From an uncultured Collinsella sp. (lineage in GTDB: Bacteria; Actinomycetota; Coriobacteriia; Coriobacteriales; Coriobacteriaceae), in contig UQPI01000002.1 in NCBI GenBank assembly GCA_900542945.1, forward strand, positions 1 through 64,000: a DNA stretch of 64,000 nucleotides, read 5' to 3'. The notes below the pieces were generated by a model. The model was given only the letters and a program-made list of their open reading frames with translations, had not been told where the DNA came from and did not search any database. Positions 1-8,463 of the stretch are shown one piece after another. Position 1 is the stretch's first letter. Every line of letters begins with the position of its first letter. The translations under genes were made by a program, and so were the position numbers.

Positions 1-55
1 CGTTTTGTTTGGGCTGCACGTTTTTGTTTTGGGAGATCCATTTGAGCCTCATAGT

Positions 56-77
56 TATGTTCACGTTCGGGAACATA
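56..77. promoter_or_regulatory. short inverted repeat downstream of the two-component pair
   Basis: TATGTTC (56-62) and GAACATA (71-77) form a 7-bp inverted repeat in the otherwise empty first 103 bases. It could be an operator for a gene beyond the left edge, or part of a terminator for the leftward two-component operon. BceRS-type pairs usually lie beside an ABC transporter, which would be outside this window. Confidence 0.25.
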
Positions 78-103
78 GCCATCCGCACCGCAAGACGGCC
101 CGA

Positions 104-1147
104 CTACTCGAAGTATTGAAACTTGTTCGTTGAGAAGGCGAACGTTACGACAAAGCCTTCGCCGGGGTCGGAGGCTGCGGTAACGTCGATGCCCATCTTG
201 GAGCACAGGCGCGCCACCAGATAGAGGCCGATGCCCGTTGCGTGCTTGGTGGTGCGGCCGTTGTCGCCGGTAAAGCCCTTCTCGAACACGCGTGGCAGGT
301 CTGCCGCGCACACGCCGCAGCCGTTATCGGCAACGGTAAGCTCAATGCGCTCGCTCGCCAGGCCCTCGTCCAACAACGCGCCCGAAAACACGATCTTCGC
401 GCCGTCCTCGCGCGCATATTTAATGCTGTTCTGAATGAGCTGGCCCAGGATAAACTCGAGCCACTTTTCGTCGGTAAAGACCTCGAAGTCGAGGTTCTCG
501 CACACCGGAGCCACGTGCGCCGCAATGAGCTCGCGCGCGTTGGCCTTAATCGCACCCGTCACCAAGGTCTTGAGATCCCAGCGGCGAATCAGGTAGTCGC
601 GTTCCACGACTTCCGAGCGCGCATAGTACAGCGCTTGGTCGATATAGCGTTCCACGCGAGTCAGCTCGCGACCCAGATCATCCACGCGCGACAGATCGTC
701 TTCGCTGCCGTCCAAGTTTTCCAAAATCAGATGGGCTGCCGCCAGGGGCAGCTTGGCCTCGTGGACCCAACTCTCGATATAGTCACGATAGTCATCGGTC
801 TGGCGCCGGCCTTCGGCAACCTCGTCGCAAGCGGCTTTACCCACCCGGCGCAGGACCTCATACTCGAGCTCGCCCTCGGCATAGGTTGGGCATTGCACCA
901 TCTCCTGCACCCACGCGGGGCTCTCCAGCTCCTCGGCCGCACGCTCCAGCTGGTGCAGAAAGCGGCGACGGCGCGCATATTCGATCACGATACCCAGTAC
1001 GCCAAAGATAAAGGACACGCCAATCGCCACGATCACGATAGATGCGGGGGCGCCGGCCACCGTCAGCACAAAGCAGCTCAGCAGCACGCCGCACGTCCAC
1101 ACGGCAACGGGCAGCAACGCGTCTTTGAAGAACTTGCCAAACGACAT
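104..1147 (-). CDS. sensor histidine kinase, BceS-like
   Basis: This is a membrane sensor kinase that phosphorylates the response regulator encoded just upstream. Two hydrophobic segments (about residues 11-33 and 36-55) with almost no extracytoplasmic loop are typical of the intramembrane-sensing kinases (BceS, GraS, VirS family) that respond to cell-envelope peptide antibiotics. The phosphoacceptor box is at about residues 126-133 (SWVHEAKL, His129). A HATPase domain follows, with N-box NSIKYA, a DNGCGV G1 box and TGIGLYL. I chose the ATG at 1147 because AGGTG lies six bases before it; a GTG at 1156 would add three residues. The gap to the regulator is nine bases. The stimulus is unknown because the usual partner transporter is not in view. 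Confidence 0.88.
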   Translation of the reverse strand: MSFGKFFKDALLPVAVWTCGVLLSCFVLTVAGAPASIVIVAIGVSFIFGVLGIVIEYARRRRFLHQLERAAEELESPAWVQEMVQCPTYAEGELEYEVLRRVGKAACDEVAEGRRQTDDYRDYIESWVHEAKLPLAAAHLILENLDGSEDDLSRVDDLGRELTRVERYIDQALYYARSEVVERDYLIRRWDLKTLVTGAIKANARELIAAHVAPVCENLDFEVFTDEKWLEFILGQLIQNSIKYAREDGAKIVFSGALLDEGLASERIELTVADNGCGVCAADLPRVFEKGFTGDNGRTTKHATGIGLYLVARLCSKMGIDVTAASDPGEGFVVTFAFSTNKFQYFE

Positions 1148-1156
1148 AACTGGCAC

Positions 1157-1828
1157 CTAGACCGAATAGCCTTGGCCGCGATGCGTGGTGAGGTACCCCT
1201 TGACGCCGATCTTGTCGAGCGTGGCACGCAGGCGATTGATATTGACGGTGAGCGTGTTGTCGTCCACAAAGGCATCGGAATCCCACAGGTCCTGCATGAT
1301 GGCCGAGCGCGAGACGATCTTGCCCGCGCGGCCCAAGAGCAGCGAGAGAATGCGCAGCTCGTTTTTGGTGAGCTCGGTACTGTCACCGGTTGCCGTATTG
1401 GTGACCGTGGAGCGGGCAAGGTCGAGCTCCAGCCCCTTGTGGACCATGGTGCTGCGCTCGCCTGCCGCCGTGGTGCGGCGCAGCAGCGCGTTGATGCGCG
1501 CCACGAGCACGCGTGCGCTATAGGGCTTGGAGATAAAGTCGTCCGCGCCGAGTGTCATGGCCATGACCTCGTCGATCTCGGTCGTGCGCGACGTGAGGAC
1601 GATGATAGGGACCTCGGATTCGCGGCGGACTTCGTGGCAGATGTGCTGGCCGTCTTTGACAGGAAGCGTGAGGTCGAGCAGCACCAGGTCGGGCGCGGCA
1701 GCGAGAATATCGCGCGAGACGTGCTCAAACGATTCGCAGGCCTCGACCTCAAAACCAGCACGGGCAAGGATGTCGGCGAGCTCGCGACGAATGGGCTCGT
1801 CGTCCTCAACGATATAGATCAGCGCCAT
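1157..1828 (-). CDS. OmpR-family response regulator, BceR-like
   Basis: A 223-residue DNA-binding response regulator. The receiver domain starts MALIYIVEDDEP, with acidic residues 9-10, phosphoacceptor Asp52 (LLDLTLP) and the conserved Lys in FISKPY. A winged-helix OmpR/PhoB output domain fills the C-terminus (ELTKNELRILSLLL, then VDDNTLTVNINRLR and the end GQGYSV). The open frame extends upstream to 1957, but the added residues do not resemble a receiver start. The ATG at 1828 begins exactly where homologues begin. It is co-transcribed with the kinase at 104-1147 and should receive phosphate from it. Confidence 0.9.
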   Translation of the reverse strand: MALIYIVEDDEPIRRELADILARAGFEVEACESFEHVSRDILAAAPDLVLLDLTLPVKDGQHICHEVRRESEVPIIVLTSRTTEIDEVMAMTLGADDFISKPYSARVLVARINALLRRTTAAGERSTMVHKGLELDLARSTVTNTATGDSTELTKNELRILSLLLGRAGKIVSRSAIMQDLWDSDAFVDDNTLTVNINRLRATLDKIGVKGYLTTHRGQGYSV

Positions 1829-2006
1829 GGATTCCGCTCCCCCTCTTGGTTGTCTTACAGCCATTATTGTCGCGAAGTCACCGGCACGCGCCTCGCGCGG
1901 CAACAAGGTGACAGAACTGTTCGCGAACGAAAGGTTCGGCTCGCCCCTCGCTCGCAACGGGTGCGGGGATCAAATGATTATAAAATCCCCGTCCCAGAAA
2001 AATCAC

Positions 2007-2738
2007 TTAGCGGCGGGCGCGAAGCTTTTCGTAACCGTCGGCAAAGAAGGCGACCGTCGCGGCATCGGACTCGGCGGTGTCGGCATCGGCAGCGGGAACC
2101 ACGCCGTGCTCGTCGCTCACCAGGAACAAGGCACCCTTGAGCTGTGCGGGAATATCTACGCGCGTGACCGAGATGCCCTTGGTCTGGGCCAGCTGCTCGA
2201 TGAGCGTCGCCGTACCGCACAGGCACTCGTCCGCCGGCGCCACAAAGGCCAGCTCTCCGTCGTTGACGGAAGCGAGCAACTCGGGCGCCACGCCGGTTTC
2301 GTCGGCCTCGGAGCGAGCCTCGGCAGAGCGGGCACGCAAGGCCTTGGCCGAAGTATCGGACAGCGGCTCGTACTCGCCTACCGTCATGGCTGCGTTGCCG
2401 TTGACGTCGATCACCAGCATGAGTACGCCGTCATGTGCGGTGTAATCGCCCTCGGCAAGCGACCACTCAACGTGCTGTTTGGCCCAGCTGAGCATGTTAT
2501 GGGCAAGCGGCTCGCCCTGCACCAAGCGCTCGGACAGCGCGCGAATGTGACGGTTGAGCATGGGCACCTTTTTGTTGGACATGCGCCAACGGCAGATAAG
2601 CGCGGGCTTGTCGAGCGTAAACTTCTCGACCGCCTCCTGATTGGCGCAAAAGTCCTCGTACGCACGCTGGTCCTCGGCATTGCCAAACAGCTCTGCATCA
2701 TCAATCTGGGGCATGGTCATACCTTTCGTGTTAGTCAT
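2007..2738 (-). CDS. conserved hypothetical protein, 243 aa
   Basis: I do not recognise a named family. The product is acidic and soluble, with no signal peptide or membrane helix. It has an apparent two-part build: an N-terminal part of about 150 residues (DFCANQEAVEKFTL, RWRMSNKKVPMLNRHIRAL) and a C-terminal part with a Cys-containing stretch (VAPADECLCGTATLIEQLAQ). The start at 2738 has GAGG five bases upstream. A second ATG three codons from a weaker AAAGG site is possible. It is transcribed alone, in the same direction as purH, and is separated from it by a terminator hairpin. Confidence 0.7.
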   Translation of the reverse strand: MTNTKGMTMPQIDDAELFGNAEDQRAYEDFCANQEAVEKFTLDKPALICRWRMSNKKVPMLNRHIRALSERLVQGEPLAHNMLSWAKQHVEWSLAEGDYTAHDGVLMLVIDVNGNAAMTVGEYEPLSDTSAKALRARSAEARSEADETGVAPELLASVNDGELAFVAPADECLCGTATLIEQLAQTKGISVTRVDIPAQLKGALFLVSDEHGVVPAADADTAESDAATVAFFADGYEKLRARR

Positions 2739-2754
2739 TCCGTCCTCTTATACC

Positions 2755-2790
2755 AAAAAGACGGCCCTCCAAACGGAGCGGCCGTCTTTT
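2755..2790. terminator. bidirectional intrinsic terminator
   Basis: An 11-bp stem (AAAAGACGGCC at 2756-2766 with GGCCGTCTTTT at 2780-2790) closes a 13-base loop. A-runs on the left and T-runs on the right make it usable in both directions. It lies downstream of purH for leftward transcription, immediately before the gene at 2007-2738. Confidence 0.8.
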
Positions 2791-2874
2791 GCAGAGATAA
2801 TTTTAGAAGCGAGGCGGTCCAAGGGACGAGATAACATCCCATCCTCCCCAGTCAACCTAACAGGTCGGCGAGGG

Positions 2875-2967
2875 TTGCCCAGGTGCCGCAGATTGCCGTG
2901 AAAGAGGAGCGACGCGTACTTGGGTACGCGGGCGACGAATGAGCGGCAAGGTGCGGTGGTTGGGCAA
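2875..2967. repeat. 93-bp nested palindrome downstream of purH
   Basis: Four stems are nested in order with symmetric bulges: TTGCCCA (2875-2881)/TGGGCAA (2961-2967), CCGCA (2886-2890)/TGCGG (2952-2956), TTGCCG (2893-2898)/CGGCAA (2944-2949), and CGCGTAC (2913-2919)/GTACGCG (2924-2930) with a four-base loop TTGG. The structure starts 21 bases after the purH stop. It could be a structured 3' untranslated RNA, a mobile palindromic repeat or an RNA processing site. Confidence 0.6.
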
Positions 2968-2988
2968 GCCGCAGCGCCACCTCCCTAC

Positions 2989-4596
2989 TTAATGGCGGAA
3001 GTGGCGCGCACCCGTGAAAACCATCGCAATATTGTGCTCGTTGCAGGCCTGGATGCTCTCGTCATCGCGCTTGGAGCCGCCGGGCTGGATGATGCAGGTC
3101 ACGCCGTGTGCGGCAAGCACGTCGACGTTGTCGCGGAACGGGAAGAACGCGTCGCTTGCGCAGGCAAAGCCGCCCTTCTCCACGCCCTCGCGCTCGCAGA
3201 AGTCCTCGGCGCGCTCGCAGGCAAGCAGCGCAGAGTCAACGCGGTTGGGCTGACCGGGGCCCATGCCAATGCCGGCCTTGCCCTTGGAGACCAGGATGGC
3301 GTTGGACTTGACGCCCTTGCAGACCTTCCAGGCAAACTCGAGCTCGGCCATCTCAGCGTCGGTGGGCTTGCGATCGGTGGGGAACGTAAAGGTCGCGGGA
3401 TCCTCGGTCACGTGGTCGACCTCCTGCACCAGCATGCCGCCGTCGATGGAGCGCAGCTCCACCTGGGCACCGTGGTCCACGCCGCCGGTAGCCAGCACGC
3501 GCAGGTTGGGGCGCTTGACCATGCGCTCGAGCGCCTCATCGGTGTAGCTCGGGGCGATGATGACCTCGACGAACTGCTTGTTCTGGTCGGCGAAGTGCTC
3601 AACCAGCTCAAAGGGAACCTCGCGGTTGCAGGCGATGATGCCGCCGAAGGCGCTCTTGGGATCGCAGGCGAAAGCGCGGTCGTAGGCGGCCGTGATGTCC
3701 TCGGCAACGGCGGAACCGCAGGGGTTCTGATGCTTGAGGATCACGCAGGCCGGCTCGTCGAACTCGCGGACCAGGTTCCAGGCGGCATCGGCGTCCAGAT
3801 AGTTGTTGTAGCTGAGCGGCTTGCCCTGGATCTGCTCGGAGCCCACGAGCGGGAACTGCGAGCTCGCGGTGTTCTCGCAGCCCTCGGCAAAACGATAGAC
3901 CGTGGCCTTCTGCTGTGGGTTCTCGCCATAGCGCAGGTCGTCGACCTTTTCCAGCGAAATCTCGAGCTTGGCAGAGGTGTCCGCCACGTCGCTTGCCTGG
4001 GCGGCAAGCCAACGGGAGATAGCCGTGTCGTAGGCGGCGGTGGTCTGGTAGACCTTCACCTGCAGACGACGACGGGTAGAAAGCGTAGTGCAACCGCCGG
4101 TCTCGCGCATCTCGGCCAGGACGGCGTCGTAGTCGGCCGGATCGGAGATGACGGTAACGCTCGCGGCGTTCTTAGCGGCGGAGCGCAGCATGGAGGGACC
4201 GCCGATGTCGATGTGCTCGATGGCGTCCGCAAAGGTGACCTCGGGGTTGGCGACGGTCTTCTCAAACTCATACAGGTTGACGACAACCAGGTCGATCAGC
4301 TTAATGCCGTGCTGAGCCGCCTCCTGCATGTGCTGCTCGGAATCGCGGCGGGCCAGCAGCGCGCCGTGAACCTTGGGGTGCAGGGTCTTAACGCGGCCGT
4401 CCATCATCTCGGGATAGCCCGTGAACTCCTCGATGGGGGTTACGGGAACGCCCGCGTCCTCGATAGCACGAGCCGTACCGCCCGTAGAGATGATCTCGAC
4501 GCCAAAGTCATCGACCAGCGTCCGTGCGAAATCGACGACGCCCGTCTTATCGGTAACCGAGATCAACGCGCGTGCGATCTTCACATCAGATCCCAT
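2989..4596 (-). CDS. purH: bifunctional AICAR formyltransferase/IMP cyclohydrolase
   Basis: PurH catalyses the last two steps of de novo purine synthesis: formylation of AICAR with 10-formyl-tetrahydrofolate, then ring closure to IMP, in the cytoplasm. The N-terminal MGS-like IMP cyclohydrolase domain is clear (ALISVTDKTGV, IISTGGTARAI, GRVKTLHPKVHGALL), and the AICARFT domain follows (LRYGENPQQKA, LKHQNPCGSA, FFPFRDNVD, QPGGSKRDDE). The length of 535 residues is normal for the family. An AGGAGG site precedes the ATG, and the gene stands alone. The only nearby oddity is the nested palindrome just after its stop. Confidence 0.98.
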   Translation of the reverse strand: MGSDVKIARALISVTDKTGVVDFARTLVDDFGVEIISTGGTARAIEDAGVPVTPIEEFTGYPEMMDGRVKTLHPKVHGALLARRDSEQHMQEAAQHGIKLIDLVVVNLYEFEKTVANPEVTFADAIEHIDIGGPSMLRSAAKNAASVTVISDPADYDAVLAEMRETGGCTTLSTRRRLQVKVYQTTAAYDTAISRWLAAQASDVADTSAKLEISLEKVDDLRYGENPQQKATVYRFAEGCENTASSQFPLVGSEQIQGKPLSYNNYLDADAAWNLVREFDEPACVILKHQNPCGSAVAEDITAAYDRAFACDPKSAFGGIIACNREVPFELVEHFADQNKQFVEVIIAPSYTDEALERMVKRPNLRVLATGGVDHGAQVELRSIDGGMLVQEVDHVTEDPATFTFPTDRKPTDAEMAELEFAWKVCKGVKSNAILVSKGKAGIGMGPGQPNRVDSALLACERAEDFCEREGVEKGGFACASDAFFPFRDNVDVLAAHGVTCIIQPGGSKRDDESIQACNEHNIAMVFTGARHFRH

Positions 4597-4873
4597 GCAG
4601 TCCTCCTGTCTGGTACGCCGCCGTGCTCTGTGAGTCGGTGATACGTCGATCTGCAGCGCTCGCGCAGCGGCATTGAAAATACTGATTCAATGTAGCGCAT
4701 CGAGCGCGTCGATGCACCCCGCAACGGTCGCATGTGCAGAAAAAGCTTGCGAGTGGAGGATGTGGGCGCAGCGCCGGGCACGGTGAGTTCATGGAACACA
4801 GGGGCACCATAATTAGATGCCAATAGCGTGGTAGAACTGTGCTCGATATGCATCCGCAAAAGAAAGAGGCACC

Positions 4874-5515
4874 ATGGTCTCGCGGGTTCTCTACCGACCG
4901 TTTGACACCGAAGACTTCGACGCCATCGCGCTGATTCTGCAGCAGCTTTGGCATAACAATTCGGATAACGATGAGTACAACCGCCTTGAGGCCGCGTGCG
5001 ACCTTGCCTACTGCCTTTCGTCGTCGACGTTTTCGCAGGTTGCCGTAATTGACGGCCAGGCGCGCGGCATTGCGCTCGCGCGTGCGGGACAGAGCTCCGG
5101 CGCCACCGTTAAGGAACATTGGATGGATACCGAGCGCGCGCTGCTATCGCAGATGCGCGAGCTGGAGCCCGATGCCTGCGCCGAGTATCTCTCGTTTGTA
5201 CGCGCAACCATCCGCACCAACAACCGCCTGCTCGAAAGCAGCCCCCTGCCACACGACAACGAGGTCACGCTGCTTGCCGTGGATCGCGATGTCCATGGCC
5301 TAGGCGTTGGCACGGTTCTGCTCGACGCCGCGGTCTCGCACCTGTCCTCGCGCGGGGCGACAAGAGCGCACCTGTACACCGACTCCAACTGCTCATGGAA
5401 GTTCTACGAGCTGCACGGCTTTAAGCGCACGGCCACGCACCGCGCCAACCGCGAAGAGCGCCGCCACGACATGCCGCGCGAAAGCTTTCTCTACGAACTC
5501 GACCTAACAGCCTAA
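4874..5515 (+). CDS. GNAT-family N-acetyltransferase
   Basis: A 213-residue protein with the Gcn5-related acetyltransferase fold: an N-terminal strand-helix (YRPFDTEDFDAIALIL), acetyl-CoA-binding motif A (LLAVDRDVHGLGVGTVLLDAA, with the G-x-G core) and motif B (ATRAHLYTDSNCSWKFYELHGFKR). About 45 residues between strands are longer than in minimal GNATs (MRELEPDACAEYLSFVRATIRTNNRLLE), so the substrate pocket may be unusual. The substrate is unknown. AAGAGG lies upstream of the ATG. It diverges from purH across a 277-base gap with no other gene. A palindromic element follows 15 bases after the stop. Confidence 0.87.
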   Translation: MVSRVLYRPFDTEDFDAIALILQQLWHNNSDNDEYNRLEAACDLAYCLSSSTFSQVAVIDGQARGIALARAGQSSGATVKEHWMDTERALLSQMRELEPDACAEYLSFVRATIRTNNRLLESSPLPHDNEVTLLAVDRDVHGLGVGTVLLDAAVSHLSSRGATRAHLYTDSNCSWKFYELHGFKRTATHRANREERRHDMPRESFLYELDLTA

Positions 5516-5530
5516 ACCCGGCAGCCACAC

Positions 5531-5637
5531 CTAGTCATTTAAGAACGTCCCCAATGACTAGCCGTTGGGGACGTTCTTAAATGACTAGTCGTTGGGGACA
5601 ATCTTGGGCAAGACTGGTCATTTAAGTCTGTCCCCAA
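5531..5637. repeat. composite GGGACGTTCTT palindromic element
   Basis: Perfect 24-bp arms (5531-5554 and 5565-5588) contain AAGAACGTCCCC/GGGGACGTTCTT and are bounded by CTAGTCAT/ATGACTAG. A second hairpin follows at once (TTGGGGACA 5592-5600 with TGTCCCCAA 5629-5637). A related single unit lies at 61933-61965. It sits directly after the GNAT stop and may end its transcript. Confidence 0.75.
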
Positions 5638-5940
5638 TGAGCGGACTAGGGGGGTTTGTAAATAGCTGTGGACAAAAAGCATTAAATATGAGTACTGCTA
5701 TCTTTTTAATAGCAGCGATTTGGGGCATTTTTGAAACTATTAGGCATGCAGTCAACCATACGAGCTGACGTATCTCCCCAAATGTTCAATAAAATAAGCT
5801 TCTAACGAGAAACACTCTCATTAGGAGTCATCTAATGAGCGTAAATAAATGTGACCATTGGGGCAACAGTACTCATATTCGGCATTTTTTGACCACCGCC
5901 CCTTTCGAAGAAGCCAAAAGACGAAAGATCAGCCCTTTTC
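5638..5940. repeat. AT-rich gene-less segment with spaced inverted repeats
   Basis: No coding frame is convincing here. The segment is much richer in A+T than its surroundings. It is bracketed by a perfect 10-bp inverted repeat, ATGAGTACTG (5688-5697) and CAGTACTCAT (5867-5876), 169 bases apart. A hairpin CTCATTAG/CTAATGAG lies inside (5817-5839). This looks like a small non-coding mobile or repeat element, but I cannot show a target duplication. Confidence 0.35.
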
Positions 5941-5942
5941 GG

Positions 5943-5995
5943 CGCAAAAGAAAGGGATGGGCTTTCCCCGACGGCTGTCGAGAAAAGCCCATCCC
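5943..5995 (-). terminator. intrinsic terminator of the DUF2207 gene
   Basis: GGGATGGGCTTT (from 5954) pairs with AAAGCCCATCCC (ending 5995). Read leftward, the stem is followed by TTTCTTTT. It lies 14 bases after the stop of the gene at 6010-7959. Confidence 0.82.
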
Positions 5996-6009
5996 GTAAT
6001 TTAGGACCG

Positions 6010-7959
6010 CTAGAACGTTCCGCCGCCGCCTCCGCCGACGCCGCCGCCTCCGCCGCCCGAGAAGCCACCGCCTCCGCCGCCGCTCGAGCTATCGGAACTC
6101 GAAGCCAGCTCGCGGATGGTCTCGTGATACACATCGTTGAACGAATCGAGCGGAGACTCGTTGCCGTAGTGATGGTAATACCACCAGTAGCAGGGGTAGT
6201 TGTCGTAGAAATCGTCGCTATTGCGCAGGTCCGCAGGCACTGCCTCGGCCAGCTGTCGCAGCACTTCTTTCGAAACGCCCAGGGCAACGCCCATCACCAG
6301 CAGTTTGTTCCACAAGATCAGGTCGCTGGGGATGGCCTCCTTCAGGCGCGTAAAGTCCTCGAGCCAATGCTTGAGCGCCTTGCAGCGAGCCGCCACCTCG
6401 GCACCCTCCGGCGTAAAGCGGCGGAAGGTGAGACTCACACCAATGCCGACAAGCACGATGGGCACCGAGACAATCGCGGCGATAATGTTTGCCTGCGCGC
6501 CATCGGTAAAGAAGATGGATCCCACGGGAATAAAGGCGATCAAAATGCCCAGGACCAGGCCAAACACCATGGCGACAATGCCGTCCGAGGCAACATACTC
6601 CCTATCGGCCAGCTCGCCCTTAACGGTGTTCTGATAGTCCTCGAGCTTGTCGCCCACGGGCGTAGCGTGCTGCTTGACGTAATGCTGCAGCTCATCGAAC
6701 GTACGCGAACGGTCGCCGTTTTCATCGGGCTTAACGCCGGCAAAGAACACCTTGAGCACAGCGCGATCGACACTGCCCTTCTTGACCGACTTCCAGCCTG
6801 CATCGCTTACCGTCACGCTGTACGTCTGCTCCTCTTTCTCGCGCCCCAGCAGGCCCTTCTTGGCCTTGGTCACGGTCGCCTGCTCCAGCTTGATCACACG
6901 GTCGTCAGTGAGCTTCATGAGCGTGGCGATATATGCCTGATCGGGCACCTCGTTCCAGCTCATGAGGGCCGAAAGCACGGCGGGATGGTCGGCCGAGGGC
7001 ACATCGCGGAAATATTCGTCCTGGAAAAGCGGCTTGGGCTTGCGCTTGCGCAGCTTGAGCATAACGATTATGCCGGTAAAGGCCACCGCCGCAACAACAC
7101 TTAGCACGGCAAGTGCATTGGCAATCATGCGAGCGTGAGCGCGGCGGGCGTTAGCTTCGTCGGCCCATTCCTTCTCTTCGCTCAGGATCGTTGACATGCG
7201 CTCTTCGCCCGAAGCGGCAAGCTGCGGCACCCAGTCGCTGGGGAAGGCGATGCGTGCCTCGGCGAATTCGCCCTGATGCACGCAGGGAATGGTATAGGTG
7301 ACCATGGGCTCGTCCTCATCGAGCGACACGTCGCCCGTCAGCGGGCCGTGGCCCCATGCGCGGAAGTTATCGCCCTTGACGGCCGCCGTCCCGGCAGCGG
7401 CATTTGCGAAGCGCACTTCCATCTCGACGTCATCGGAATCCGCAGACCAGCCGTCACCCACGAATTTCCAATAGAGCTCGGCGGTATCGGCCCAGTTCAT
7501 GACCGCACCGGTCATGGTATAGCTCACGTAATAGGTCGCGCTGTCGCCGCTCTCGTGAGGGCTGAATACCTTAATCTTTACGCCGTCACCAGTCTGCTCG
7601 ACCGTATAGACGCCAGAGTCACCCTTATTCGCGCTATCCACTTTGTTAAACGCGGTGTCCTCTTCCTCGACACTTAGCACGTCGACGCCCGCCGAGCCAC
7701 CCTGCTGGTTGGAGCCCGTATTGATCTCCCAAAACACGCCGTTGATGTCGTCGTCGAAATCAAACTGGCGCCCCTCGACAACGGTCAGCGAGCCGTCGGC
7801 CTCGACCGTGGCACCGATATAGGTTTGGGTCATGGAGTAGCCGTCGGCGCACGCGGCGGCGGGAAGCAGCAGCAACGCAAACGCGACAAACGCGCAGACG
7901 GAAACGAATCGCGCAAACAAGCGGCGCTGCCGGCAGGCATTGGCAACGGGGGCGTTCAT
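6010..7959 (-). CDS. DUF2207-family membrane protein with signal peptide and Gly-rich tail
   Basis: A 649-residue predicted membrane protein. An N-terminal signal sequence (hydrophobic run FVSVCAFVAFALLLLPAAACA) is followed by an extracytoplasmic DUF2207 beta domain (YIGATVEADGSLTVVEGRQFDFD, TGAVMNWADTAELYWKF). Next come one membrane helix (ALAVLSVVAAVAFTGIIVML), a winged-helix-like cytoplasmic part (LMKLTDDRVIKLEQ), two close helices (GIVAMVFGLVLGILIAFI and IIAAIVSVPIVLVGIGV) and a tail rich in Ser and Gly ending GGGGGGTF. The open frame runs on to 9192, but that extension overlaps gluQ. The ATG at 7959 has AGGA seven bases upstream. The biochemical role of the family is unknown. Confidence 0.88.
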   Translation of the reverse strand: MNAPVANACRQRRLFARFVSVCAFVAFALLLLPAAACADGYSMTQTYIGATVEADGSLTVVEGRQFDFDDDINGVFWEINTGSNQQGGSAGVDVLSVEEEDTAFNKVDSANKGDSGVYTVEQTGDGVKIKVFSPHESGDSATYYVSYTMTGAVMNWADTAELYWKFVGDGWSADSDDVEMEVRFANAAAGTAAVKGDNFRAWGHGPLTGDVSLDEDEPMVTYTIPCVHQGEFAEARIAFPSDWVPQLAASGEERMSTILSEEKEWADEANARRAHARMIANALAVLSVVAAVAFTGIIVMLKLRKRKPKPLFQDEYFRDVPSADHPAVLSALMSWNEVPDQAYIATLMKLTDDRVIKLEQATVTKAKKGLLGREKEEQTYSVTVSDAGWKSVKKGSVDRAVLKVFFAGVKPDENGDRSRTFDELQHYVKQHATPVGDKLEDYQNTVKGELADREYVASDGIVAMVFGLVLGILIAFIPVGSIFFTDGAQANIIAAIVSVPIVLVGIGVSLTFRRFTPEGAEVAARCKALKHWLEDFTRLKEAIPSDLILWNKLLVMGVALGVSKEVLRQLAEAVPADLRNSDDFYDNYPCYWWYYHHYGNESPLDSFNDVYHETIRELASSSDSSSGGGGGGFSGGGGGGVGGGGGGTF

Positions 7960-8234
7960 AGGCACATCCTTTGTCTGTAAAACCAACATCGCCATTGTCC
8001 CACGTTTGCGGGAACACATGACGAATATCTGGGCCAACGGAACGTCAAATGGGACAAAAGTCCCACCCGAGTGGCACTTAGGGACGTTCCTTATCTGCCG
8101 GCAGTTTGGGACAGTCCTTGGCATGGCCTGCGCCAACGATAGATACCACTCCACAGCTCCGTCACAGGTGTAGCGGCTTTGTGTTGCCGCGGAATACGCT
8201 GATTGAGCCTGCGGTCGAAGGGCATAAAGCAGTT

Positions 8235-8329
8235 GAGCGAAAACGGTTTGCCCCTTTGCCGTTCGCTCGAGGATCATGTCCCCCTTTTCCGCGGAAACCC
8301 CGGCAGTTGCGAAGAGCTGCCGGGGTTTC
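8235..8329. other. two hairpins in the 504-base gene-less region before gluQ
   Basis: Bases 7960-8463 hold no credible gene. Within them GAGCGAAAACGG (8235-8246) pairs imperfectly with CCGTTCGCTC (8259-8268). GAAACCCCGGCAG (8294-8306) pairs perfectly with CTGCCGGGGTTTC (8317-8329). The second resembles a terminator stem but has only a short T-run. A small RNA ending here is possible, but no conserved RNA family is recognisable. Further left, at about 8054-8110, GGGAC/GTCCC motifs echo the element at 5531-5637. Confidence 0.35.
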
Positions 8330-8463
8330 TGTCGTCTAAGATGCCGAGTTGATGGACAGGAATCAAGGCACTGAGTCTGCGGCTCGCCATACGCAATGCG
8401 AGGCCTCGACAACTTGCGGACCACAGTGACGCCCCCACCGCGCCCCGCGCTATACTCGTCCGC

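Noticed and set aside
4581..5119. Minus-strand frames between purH and the GNAT gene
   Set aside because: They have irregular composition, overlap the purH ribosome site and the GNAT coding region, and lack a ribosome-binding site.
7960..8463. RNase P RNA, tmRNA or SRP RNA in the gap before gluQ
   Set aside because: None of the conserved cores of these RNAs could be found on either strand. Only two hairpins are present.
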